A DNA stretch of 61,657 nucleotides from Actinomycetaceae bacterium (GTDB lineage: Bacteria; Actinomycetota; Actinomycetes; Actinomycetales; Actinomycetaceae), in assembly GCA_030532245.1 (NCBI GenBank), contig JAUNLN010000011.1:1-61657 (forward strand). Reading direction: 5' to 3'. The notes beneath the pieces are model-generated. The model did no database searches. It saw only the letters and a list, made by a program, of their open reading frames with translations, and had not been told where the DNA came from. Below are positions 26,488 through 33,251 of the stretch, piece by piece; the first letter of the stretch is position 1; each line of letters opens with the position of its first letter. A program made the translations under genes and the position numbers.

Positions 26488-26763
26488 GTGATACTCCCCT
26501 TGTGCGAGTTGTGACCAACAGGTCGGTGACTAGGTACATTGTCCCACTGATTAACTATCTTTACCTGTTGGAACAGTGAAATAGAATGCGCCAAATTGTG
26601 CCATCTGCTACAGGAAACCCTTGAGATAAGTAGAAAGTATACGCACTTAAAATATTCGCCCAATCAACGTTAAAAAGATCATATTGAATGGTGGGATTCC
26701 ATTAGTTTGCGTTGAAGATGTCCTTTTGCATTTGGGAATGCGGTCTTGGGAAGTGGGCAAAAT
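26488..26763. other. Gene-free, A/T-richer spacer upstream of lpdA
   Basis: With the pepA terminator that follows it, this makes a 328-bp region without a gene. It holds a perfect 9-bp inverted repeat, CCAACAGGT (26515-26523) and ACCTGTTGG (26563-26571), with 39 nt between the arms and 28-84 nt before the lpdA start. That could be an operator or promoter-proximal structure. The remaining about 190 bp (26572-26763) is A/T-rich, with no plausible start plus ribosome site, and may once have held a gene. Confidence 0.5.
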
Positions 26764-26803
26764 AGTCCCTCGGGCCGGCTGGTAAGCCGGTGCCCGAGGG
26801 ACT
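26764..26803 (-). terminator. Terminator of pepA
   Basis: A perfect 12-bp outer stem AGTCCCTCGGGC (26764-26775) with GCCCGAGGGACT (26792-26803), plus an inner CGGCT/AGCCG stem. On the minus strand ATTTTGCCC follows, 12 nt beyond the pepA stop. Confidence 0.85.
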
Positions 26804-26815
26804 GTTGCTAGGCGT

Positions 26816-28279
26816 TTAGGCGAACGTCTTTGCCCACTCAACGAGGGTGAGGAGGCTCATGCCGGTTGCGCCGTGGTTGTTTGCACCCCACGCGCCGCCT
26901 TCGTTGTAGGAGGGGCCTGCGATGTCGATGTGTGCCCAGGGCTTGTCGCCTACGAACTCCTGGAGGAATACGCCGGCGACCATCATGCCGCCTGCGCGGG
27001 TGCCCGAGTTTGCGATGTCTGCGACGTCGGACTTGAGTGATTCGAGGAGGTAGGAGGGAAGCGGTGCGCTCCACATGGCTTCGCCTACGCGGGCGGAGGC
27101 GTCGACGATGGCGTCGCGCACGCCAGCGGTGCCCATGACGCCGGCGGTGCGTTCGCCGAGGCCGACGATCTGCGCGCCGGTGAGGGTTGCGATGTCGACG
27201 ATTGCGTCGGTGTCGGTTTCGGCTGCGAGCGCGAGGGCGTCACCCATGACGAGGCGTCCTTCGGCGTCGGTGTTGAGGACCTCGACGGTCTTGCCGCCGC
27301 GCATGGTGATGACGTCGGCGGGGCGCTGTGCGCGTCCGCCGGGCATGTTTTCGGCGAGGGCAAGGTAGGTGTCGATCTTGACGTTGAGGCCGAGTTTGGC
27401 TGCGGCGATGGTCGTTGCTAGAACGGTTGCGGCGCCGGTCATGTCGGACTTCATGGCTTCCATGCCCTTGGCGGGCTTGATGGAGATGCCGCCGGAGTCG
27501 AAGGTGATGCCCTTGCCGATGAGGGAGATCTTCTTGGTTGCGCCTTCGGGTGCGTAGCTGAGCCTTACGAGGCGGGATTCGCGGTCGGAGCCTAGGCCGA
27601 CTGCGAGGATGCCGCCCATGCCTTCTTCGGCGAGCTTCGTTTCGTCCCAAACCTCAACGTCGATTGGAAGGTCGGTGGTCTTTTCGACTGCGAAGTCGGC
27701 GAAGACTTGCGGGTAGAGGTCGTTCGGCGCGCGGTTGACGAGGTCCATGATGAGCGTCATGGCCGAGGAGAGCGCCTCGATGCGCTCTGCGAGTCCGTCG
27801 GTGTTTAGGCCTTCGGGTACGCGGATTACGAGTTCTTCGAGGCCGGCTTCGGTCTCTTTGCCGTATTTCGCGATGCTGTAGGTGCCAAGGATTGCGCCGA
27901 TGCCTGCCTGGAGGGCGTCGTCAGCGGTCTCGTAGGAGCCTGCGAGTACGACCTTCTTTGCCTTGGATCCGCGCGTGCCGATTGCGGCGAGGTGGCGGTG
28001 GCGGCCGGTGCCTTCAAGTTCGATGCCGTTATCGACGTCGAGGCTGCGGCGGGTGTGGAGTTCTGCGAGCTTGGTACCGACGAGCGTTACCTGGCGGGCT
28101 TTCACGTCGGTGCCGGGAAGCACGGTCTTTGCGCCGGATTCGGGTTTTGCATCTACGGCTTTTGCGGCCTCGTCGATGGAGGCAACGTTAATGCTGGAGC
28201 CTTCTTCGCCGAAGTAGGCGATTAGTAGGTCAGCTTCAATTTCGGTTACATCTGCGGTTGTAAAGTCAATCTTTGTCAT
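26816..28279 (-). CDS. pepA: Leucyl aminopeptidase (M17)
   Basis: A 487-aa cytosolic M17 aminopeptidase that removes N-terminal residues, leucine preferred. The C-terminal catalytic domain carries the metal/Lys segment GKGITFDSGGISIKPAKG and the signature NTDAEGRLVMGDAL with catalytic Arg. The N-terminal about 170 residues are the macro-like domain. Length fits the family (about 480-510). Start ATG 28279 is 6 nt after TAGCAT, so a leaderless mRNA is likely. In some actinobacteria pepA and the E2 gene are also close neighbours. Confidence 0.95.
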   Translation of the reverse strand: MTKIDFTTADVTEIEADLLIAYFGEEGSSINVASIDEAAKAVDAKPESGAKTVLPGTDVKARQVTLVGTKLAELHTRRSLDVDNGIELEGTGRHRHLAAIGTRGSKAKKVVLAGSYETADDALQAGIGAILGTYSIAKYGKETEAGLEELVIRVPEGLNTDGLAERIEALSSAMTLIMDLVNRAPNDLYPQVFADFAVEKTTDLPIDVEVWDETKLAEEGMGGILAVGLGSDRESRLVRLSYAPEGATKKISLIGKGITFDSGGISIKPAKGMEAMKSDMTGAATVLATTIAAAKLGLNVKIDTYLALAENMPGGRAQRPADVITMRGGKTVEVLNTDAEGRLVMGDALALAAETDTDAIVDIATLTGAQIVGLGERTAGVMGTAGVRDAIVDASARVGEAMWSAPLPSYLLESLKSDVADIANSGTRAGGMMVAGVFLQEFVGDKPWAHIDIAGPSYNEGGAWGANNHGATGMSLLTLVEWAKTFA

Positions 28280-28285
28280 TCTTCT

Positions 28286-28291
28286 ATGCTA
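28286..28291 (-). promoter_or_regulatory. Leaderless-type -10 box of pepA
   Basis: TAGCAT on the minus strand, then AGAAGA, then ATG. It fits TANNNT-N6-start, although AGAAGA could also act as a weak ribosome site. Confidence 0.4.
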
Positions 28292-28365
28292 TCGGGAACG
28301 ACTCGCCTACTCTAATGTGTCTTTCGCGCGTTAAGCTTGAAGCAGAAAATCTGAAGGGAACAAAA

Positions 28366-28833
28366 ATGCGCAAACAGGCGGTGGCGGAGCCGCGCCCTGC
28401 AACCGACAACAGGGGTGCTTCGTATGGTGGCGGACGAATAATCATGGCGATTTTCTGGGTTTTCGCCGTCTACGCTACCTACACGTCGTTTTCAGATTAT
28501 GTGACTTACTCCGAGCAGCCGATTGGCCCGCGCCTGATTTCCGTCGTGGCTGCGGCGGGCTACGTGCTCGCGTCGATTGCGATTACGCACAATGGTCGGC
28601 GCATGAGGATGATGGGCTGGACGGCTCTTCTTATTGAACTGGCCGGTGTTTTAACGGGTGGCCTGATGGGTGTTGGTGTCGCCGATATTGGTGCTATTCG
28701 CAACCTGTGGGCTGGCTTTGGGGCGGCGTACTACTATTTGCCGCTCATTTTGCCGATCGTGGGCCTTACCTGGATTTGGTTTACGAACCCGCGCCGCATT
28801 GTGGAGATTGCGGAGAGCTTCGACCGCAAATAG
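28366..28833 (+). CDS. Hypothetical four-helix membrane protein
   Basis: A 155-aa protein with a polar N-terminus (about 25 residues) and four predicted membrane helices (IIMAIFWVFAVYATYTSF; LISVVAAAGYVLASIAI; ALLIELAGVLTGGLMGVGVA; YYYLPLILPIVGLTWIWF), ending in a short basic/acidic tail. The frame is open from 28273, but ATG 28366 with GAAGGGA upstream is the better start and avoids overlap with pepA. Not recognised as a named family; small membrane proteins like this beside pepA occur in actinobacteria. Function unknown. Confidence 0.75.
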   Translation: MRKQAVAEPRPATDNRGASYGGGRIIMAIFWVFAVYATYTSFSDYVTYSEQPIGPRLISVVAAAGYVLASIAITHNGRRMRMMGWTALLIELAGVLTGGLMGVGVADIGAIRNLWAGFGAAYYYLPLILPIVGLTWIWFTNPRRIVEIAESFDRK

Positions 28834-28892
28834 TGCCGCCTTGCCGCTAGTTAGCGCGCTTTAATGCGTGTTGGAGGGGCCCGCAGGCGCGT

Positions 28893-29351
28893 TTAGATGC
28901 CTCCGGGGAAGCCGAGCTGGCGCCACGCCTCGTACAGGCCGATGGAGGCGGAGTTTGCGAGGTTTAGGGAGCGGGTGCCGGGAGTCATTTGGATGCGCAC
29001 GCGCTCGGTTACGCGCGGGTGAGCCATGACTTCTTCGGGTAGGCCGGTTGGTTCTGGGCCAAAGAGGAGGCCGTCGCCGTCCGCATACGCGATGTCGCTG
29101 TAGTACTTGGTGGCGTGCCCCGTGAACGCGTAAATGTTTCCGGGTACCTGCGCTAGCGCCTCGTCGATCGTGTCGTGTACGCGAACGTGCGCGAGGTCGT
29201 GGTAGTCGAGGCCGGCTCGCTTGAGTTTCGTGTCGTCCATGTCGAACAGGGGGTCTACGAGGTGAAGCATAGACCCCGTGCAGGCGGAAAGACGAATGGC
29301 GGCACCGGAATTGCCGGGAATCCGGGGTTCAAAAAAGATTACGTGGAGCAC
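28893..29351 (-). CDS. trmL: tRNA (cytidine(34)-2'-O)-methyltransferase
   Basis: A 152-aa SPOUT methyltransferase of the TrmL/YibK type, which 2'-O-methylates the wobble base of tRNA-Leu species. N-terminal MLHVIFFEPRIPGNSGAAIR is the motif 1 helix. The knotted SAM-binding C-terminus has LLFGPEPTGLPEEV and MTPGTRSLNLANSASIGLYE. The start is GTG 29351, 6 nt after TAGAAT with no ribosome site, i.e. leaderless. That GTG lies in a 12-bp hairpin arm. Two tRNA-Leu genes lie in the same window but are not linked. Confidence 0.94.
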   Translation of the reverse strand: MLHVIFFEPRIPGNSGAAIRLSACTGSMLHLVDPLFDMDDTKLKRAGLDYHDLAHVRVHDTIDEALAQVPGNIYAFTGHATKYYSDIAYADGDGLLFGPEPTGLPEEVMAHPRVTERVRIQMTPGTRSLNLANSASIGLYEAWRQLGFPGGI

Positions 29352-29379
29352 GCAGTCATTCTAGGCCGCGTGCTCCACG
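29342..29379 (-). promoter_or_regulatory. Hairpin containing the trmL start and its TAGAAT box
   Basis: CGTGGAGCACGC (29342-29353) pairs perfectly with GCGTGCTCCACG (29368-29379). The GTG start (29349-29351) is in one arm, and the -10 box TAGAAT (29358-29363) is in the loop with GACTGC between them. It may be the terminator of the upstream PEBP gene on the minus strand that also carries the trmL promoter. Confidence 0.5.
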
Positions 29380-29388
29380 AGAGGAAAA

Positions 29389-29919
29389 CTACTGTTTGAA
29401 CGTAAGGGTGATCGACGCCTTCGCAAGAGCGTGGAATAGCGCGTTAAACGAAGCCGTGGTGATCGTGGTTTCGTCGTCGAGCTCAAGGGTTGGCACGTCG
29501 AGTGCGTAAACCGTGAACACGTAGCGGTGCTCGCGGTCGCCAGCTGGGGGATTGGCGCCGTAGTAGCTCGGCTCCCCAGCATCATTGATGAGGTGGAAAG
29601 CAGCGCCGTCTAGGTGGAGGTCGGATTCGCCGGCACCCTCCTCAAGTTCGGTGACGTTCGCGGGAATGTCCACGATTCCCCAGTGCCAGTAGCCCGCGGG
29701 AGTGGGCGCATCGGGGTCGAAGCAGTAGAGGAAGAAAGACTGTGTTTCGGCGGGGAATCCGCTCCAAGACAGGTGAGGGGATACGGAACCGCCGTTAGCG
29801 GTTTGAGGCTCGGGCATTTCGCCTAAGTCTTGCGCGGTGTTGGACGTGAGGGTGAAGGTCGGAAGCTTGGGTAGCGCTTCGTCTGGATGGGGTGCAAGGG
29901 GTCGAGAATTGAGATCCAT
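29389..29919 (-). CDS. YbhB/YbcL-type PEBP family protein
   Basis: A 176-aa phosphatidylethanolamine-binding-protein fold. Diagnostic motifs: SPHLSWSGFP, FDPDAPTPAGYWHWGI and YGANPPAGDREHRYVFTVYAL, which build the small anion pocket. No signal peptide, so cytoplasmic. Start ATG 29919 has AAGGAG 7 nt upstream. Function of bacterial members is unclear; the name Raf-kinase-inhibitor-like is historical. Confidence 0.92.
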   Translation of the reverse strand: MDLNSRPLAPHPDEALPKLPTFTLTSNTAQDLGEMPEPQTANGGSVSPHLSWSGFPAETQSFFLYCFDPDAPTPAGYWHWGIVDIPANVTELEEGAGESDLHLDGAAFHLINDAGEPSYYGANPPAGDREHRYVFTVYALDVPTLELDDETTITTASFNALFHALAKASITLTFKQ

Positions 29920-30073
29920 GTCGAGCTCCTTAAGTAGCGAAGTGTGCTCTCTATCACTTTATACGTAACGGTTTTTGGGCGCCAGAAAACTTATCCCGTG
30001 TCTTTCAAGCAATGCTCTAAGTCCACTGTTTTTACGCGCTGAACTTTTCCTGTCCTCCCCCTGTCGTACACTA

Positions 30074-30089
30074 TCGAACACACGTTCGA
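30074..30089 (+). promoter_or_regulatory. LexA (SOS) box of imuA'-imuB
   Basis: TCGAACACACGTTCGA is a perfect match to the Gram-positive/actinobacterial LexA operator TCGAAC-N4-GTTCGA. It lies just downstream of a TACACT box (30067-30072) and 28 nt before the imuA' ATG. Confidence 0.92.
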
Positions 30090-30117
30090 AAACTCTTGGG
30101 GGAGGAAGAGAACAAAA

Positions 30118-30735
30118 ATGGAGGTTAAAACACTAACTGAAATGCCGGGCGGAACGCTGTCCGTAGTGTCCGTGGAGGCGCCGGCTGAGACGGCGGTGAT
30201 ACCGCCAACTGCGATGCCGGCTGAGGCGCTGGCGGAAACCCTGGCTGAGACTCGCGCCAAACGCCTCGCGAACGCAAGGCTCAGCCTCATGAACGCAGAA
30301 AAAACATTCGGCCTTACCCACGTGTCTGCGGAAACCGGGCGAGTGTGGCACGTGGAAGGCGGCAACAAAACCGTACTAAAAGCACTTGAGCGCCTGCGCG
30401 AACCGGGCCAGTGGGTCGGATTCGTAGCATTCAAAAACCCCGGCTGGAGCGCAGTAGCTGAAAGCGGAATCCCCCTCGAAAAAGTGCTCTACATACCCAA
30501 AGTTGAGACGGCCGCACTGAAAGTCCTCGCCGCACTAATCGACGGCGTAGACCTAATCGCAGCGGGCCCCCTCCCGCTCACCTTGCAAAACCAACGCGCA
30601 CTAGCCGGCAGAGCAAGAGCAAGAAAAACAACAATCCTAACCACAAAACCGTGGCTAAACGTCTCCAAACCCTGGAAAGACAGCCAAGAAAACTGGCAAG
30701 AACGCTACCGCATCTACGGAAGGAGAGTCGGATGA
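30118..30735 (+). CDS. ImuA'-like mutasome accessory protein
   Basis: A 205-aa protein whose size, position before imuB and SOS box match mycobacterial ImuA', the recruiting subunit of the ImuA'-ImuB-DnaE2 mutasome. The N-terminal about 45 residues are Ala/Pro/Glu-rich and probably disordered. The rest is a divergent RecA-like fold (VWHVEGGNKTVLKALERL; VDLIAAGPLPLTLQNQRAL) without an intact Walker A. Start ATG 30118 has GGGGGAGGAAGA upstream. Its stop overlaps the imuB start (ATGA). Sequence divergence is high, so the assignment leans on context. Confidence 0.8.
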   Translation: MEVKTLTEMPGGTLSVVSVEAPAETAVIPPTAMPAEALAETLAETRAKRLANARLSLMNAEKTFGLTHVSAETGRVWHVEGGNKTVLKALERLREPGQWVGFVAFKNPGWSAVAESGIPLEKVLYIPKVETAALKVLAALIDGVDLIAAGPLPLTLQNQRALAGRARARKTTILTTKPWLNVSKPWKDSQENWQERYRIYGRRVG

Positions 30736-32381
30736 GCCGCATAGCAATAGTCTTCTTCCCCGACTGGGAAACAAACGCTCTCGTAATCGACTGTCCACCG
30801 GGAGCACCCGCAGCGCTAATCTCACCTCGAGGGCGAGTCACCCACGCAACCCGCGAAGCCAAATCTTTTGGAGTCCAAGTGGGGATGCGCAGGGCGCTCG
30901 CGGAGCACCTGTGCCCGGATTTGCTGGTTATGCCGGAGGATCCGAGTAGGTCGGCGAGGTCTTTCAACGTCGTGTTGGAGGCGCTCGACGAGGTGTCTGC
31001 AACCGTGTGCGTGATTCGCCCGGGGGTGGCGTGGTTGCCGGCGTCGGCCGCGCGAACGTGCGGTGGCGAGGAGGCGATGGCGGAGCTCATTATCGACACG
31101 ATCGCGGAGCGCACGGGAAGCGAATGCTACGTGGGTATCGGTGAGGGCGTGTTAAACGCTTGGGTGGGTGCGCTACACGGGGTGAGGGATCCACAGCAAA
31201 GGCTGGTGGAGGAGTTGAACCTTGCTCATTTGCGGCCGCTTATTCCCGGGAGGGAAGCGGATGTGAGGCAGGTGTTGGAGTCTCTCCAGACTCTGGGCGT
31301 GAACACGGTCAGTGATTTGAGGAAGCTAGGGGCGGGCCACGTGCTCGCGAGGTTCGGGTCGGTGGGGCAGAGCCTGTATCGCCTTTTGTGGCAGGGCGAG
31401 CCTCTCGTGAAGGCGAGTGCGGTGCCGGATGAAAGTGTCGAGCAGGTTCTCGATTTCCCGTCCCCGGTGTCAGATTTAGGTATCGTCCTTGGTTTCCTGT
31501 TGGAGCAGGCGACGACCCTCGTGGATCGTTTGGTGAGCAGGCAGGTGGCGCCAAGAGCGATCGATGTTGCGGCCGTCATTGTTGGCTCCGATGGAGAAAT
31601 GTCGAGGGTGCGCAGGTGGGCGATCATCGATTTTCCGGCCCCGCGCGACTTGGTGGATAGAACCAGGTGGCAGGTGCAGGCCTGGGTTGATGAGCTTGCG
31701 CGTAAAGAGACCGAGGAGTGGTCTCAGGAAGTGTTCGGCGTAAAAACGGTTTCACTAAGCGCGCAAAGCCTCGTGCCGATCGACGATCTGGCGAAACGCC
31801 TGTGGGGAGAGCGGTCGAAAGAGGACGCGCGAAGTAGCGCAACCGCATTCAGGTTGCAGGCGCTCGTTGGCGTGGACGGGGTGATTCAGCCGCGCATTCG
31901 GGAGGGGTTTGATCCGCTCACGAAAGTGGTTGAGTCCTCCTGGGGTGCGCTGGAGGAGGTCGCCGCGTGGGAGGGGAGGGTGCTACCCGAAAAGTGGGCG
32001 GCTCACGCTTCTTTCCAGGAAAGATGGGTGGGAGGCCTAGAGGGTGAGTCTCCAGAAACCGTTTTGGAAGAGGAGCTACCCGTGCGTTTGTTTGACGATA
32101 GTGGCGGCCTGGTTCGGCTGCGCGGGGATGGGACGATAAATGCCGCCCCGCGAAGCATGGTCGTGGATTCGCAGGGCGCGGGCGATTTGGGTCTTGGTCT
32201 TAGCGCGCAGGAGGAGGTTTCGCTGATCGAAGTGCGCGGGCCCTGGCCGATTCTTGGCAAGTGGTGGGAAGCCGGTGAGGAGTCGTCTAGGGCGTGGCTG
32301 ATAGTGCAGCCGCTGGATTTACCGAGGATGCTTCTTAAATGGTTTTCCGGTAGATGGGTGCTCGCCGCTTTGTGGTATTAG
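30732..32381 (+). CDS. imuB: ImuB-type inactive Y-family polymerase
   Basis: A 549-aa Y-family polymerase homologue serving as the mutasome hub between clamp, ImuA' and DnaE2. The catalytic acids are missing: the DMDxFF position reads IVFFPDWETNALVID and SIDEAFLD is replaced by VIRPGVAWLP, the defining trait of ImuB. An HhH region (LQTLGVNTVSDLRKLGAGHV), a little-finger-like region and a long C-terminal extension (about 370-549) follow, with RLWGE at the usual clamp-motif place. The frame is open from 30651, but ATG 30732 with AAGGAGAG upstream and an ATGA overlap with imuA' is preferred. Confidence 0.9.
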   Translation: MSRIAIVFFPDWETNALVIDCPPGAPAALISPRGRVTHATREAKSFGVQVGMRRALAEHLCPDLLVMPEDPSRSARSFNVVLEALDEVSATVCVIRPGVAWLPASAARTCGGEEAMAELIIDTIAERTGSECYVGIGEGVLNAWVGALHGVRDPQQRLVEELNLAHLRPLIPGREADVRQVLESLQTLGVNTVSDLRKLGAGHVLARFGSVGQSLYRLLWQGEPLVKASAVPDESVEQVLDFPSPVSDLGIVLGFLLEQATTLVDRLVSRQVAPRAIDVAAVIVGSDGEMSRVRRWAIIDFPAPRDLVDRTRWQVQAWVDELARKETEEWSQEVFGVKTVSLSAQSLVPIDDLAKRLWGERSKEDARSSATAFRLQALVGVDGVIQPRIREGFDPLTKVVESSWGALEEVAAWEGRVLPEKWAAHASFQERWVGGLEGESPETVLEEELPVRLFDDSGGLVRLRGDGTINAAPRSMVVDSQGAGDLGLGLSAQEEVSLIEVRGPWPILGKWWEAGEESSRAWLIVQPLDLPRMLLKWFSGRWVLAALWY

Positions 32382-32409
32382 TTCTTAAGAAGAAGAGAAG
32401 AGGTGTGCT

Positions 32410-33042
32410 GTGGCAAAGCTTTACTTCAGGTACGGGGCGATGAACTCGGGTAAGTCGACCGCGCTACTGCAGGCGGCGTTTAACTACGAGGAACGCGGTC
32501 AACGCGTCGTGCTTGCAAAGCCTTCTATCGACACCAAGGGGGATGCTGAGGTTGTCTCCCGCTTGGGTGTTACGAGGGAAGTAAACATGCTCGTTGACAA
32601 GAATGAGAACTTGCGCGAAGCCTTCTTGAACGTGGCGGCCGGTAAGGATCCGAACGCTTTGGTGCAAAATGTTGCGGCTAAACCTGTTGCCGCGCTTCTT
32701 GTGGATGAGGCGCAGTTCTTCACTCCGAAGCAGGTGGACGACATGTTCCGCATCGCGGTTCTAGACAACGTCCCCGTGCTCGCCTACGGAATTAGAACGG
32801 ATTTCCAAACGGTTCCGTTCCCCGGTGCTCGCCGCCTCCTAGAGATCGCCCACACCGTAGAAGAACTCAAAACCATCTGCAGGTGCGGTAAGAAAGCCGT
32901 GTTTAACGGGCGAAAGGTTGACGGCAAGTTCGTGTTTGACGGCGACCAGGTTGCTATTGACGGTGTGGAGGTCACCTACGAGTCTTTGTGCGGAAACTGC
33001 TACCTCGAAGAGTCCGGCGGACGCCTAGCCTCAGACCTGTAA
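32410..33042 (+). CDS. tdk: Thymidine kinase
   Basis: A 210-aa type II thymidine kinase of the salvage pathway (thymidine + ATP to dTMP). P-loop RYGAMNSGKSTALLQ, Walker B/catalytic Glu in LLVDEAQFF, lasso-domain substrate loop and two zinc Cys pairs (ICRCGKK and LCGNC). GTG start 32410 has GAGG 6 nt upstream. It lies 28 nt after the imuB stop with no visible terminator, so it probably belongs to the LexA-controlled transcript. dnaE2 follows 209 nt later with its own LexA box. Insertion of tdk in a mutasome locus is unusual. Confidence 0.95.
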   Translation: MAKLYFRYGAMNSGKSTALLQAAFNYEERGQRVVLAKPSIDTKGDAEVVSRLGVTREVNMLVDKNENLREAFLNVAAGKDPNALVQNVAAKPVAALLVDEAQFFTPKQVDDMFRIAVLDNVPVLAYGIRTDFQTVPFPGARRLLEIAHTVEELKTICRCGKKAVFNGRKVDGKFVFDGDQVAIDGVEVTYESLCGNCYLEESGGRLASDL

Positions 33043-33223
33043 GCACAGACTCTTAGCTCGCTGTCGCGCAACTCCAAGCTGTAGCACCACAAATTTAGCC
33101 CCACCCGCCTTGCGCTCGCGGCGCCGTCGATCGAGGTCTGCTCGCACCGCCGGTTTAGGGCTTGAGGTGTCGCAAGTTTTGGTTTTGTAGGATCACGGTC
33201 GCGGGGTAGCCACACCAAAGCGT

Positions 33224-33245
33224 TCGAACATCTGTTCGATATAAT
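33224..33245 (+). promoter_or_regulatory. LexA box fused to the -10 box of dnaE2
   Basis: TCGAACATCTGTTCGA (33224-33239) is a perfect LexA site and is immediately followed by TATAAT (33240-33245). Six bases later is GTG 33252, so the promoter is leaderless-type and LexA would cover the region between -35 and -10. Confidence 0.92.
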
Positions 33246-33251
33246 GGAGTG

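Noticed and set aside
30651-30731. Upstream extension of ImuB to a GTG at 30651
   Set aside because: It would lie within imuA'; ATG 30732 has a ribosome site and a four-base overlap typical of coupling.
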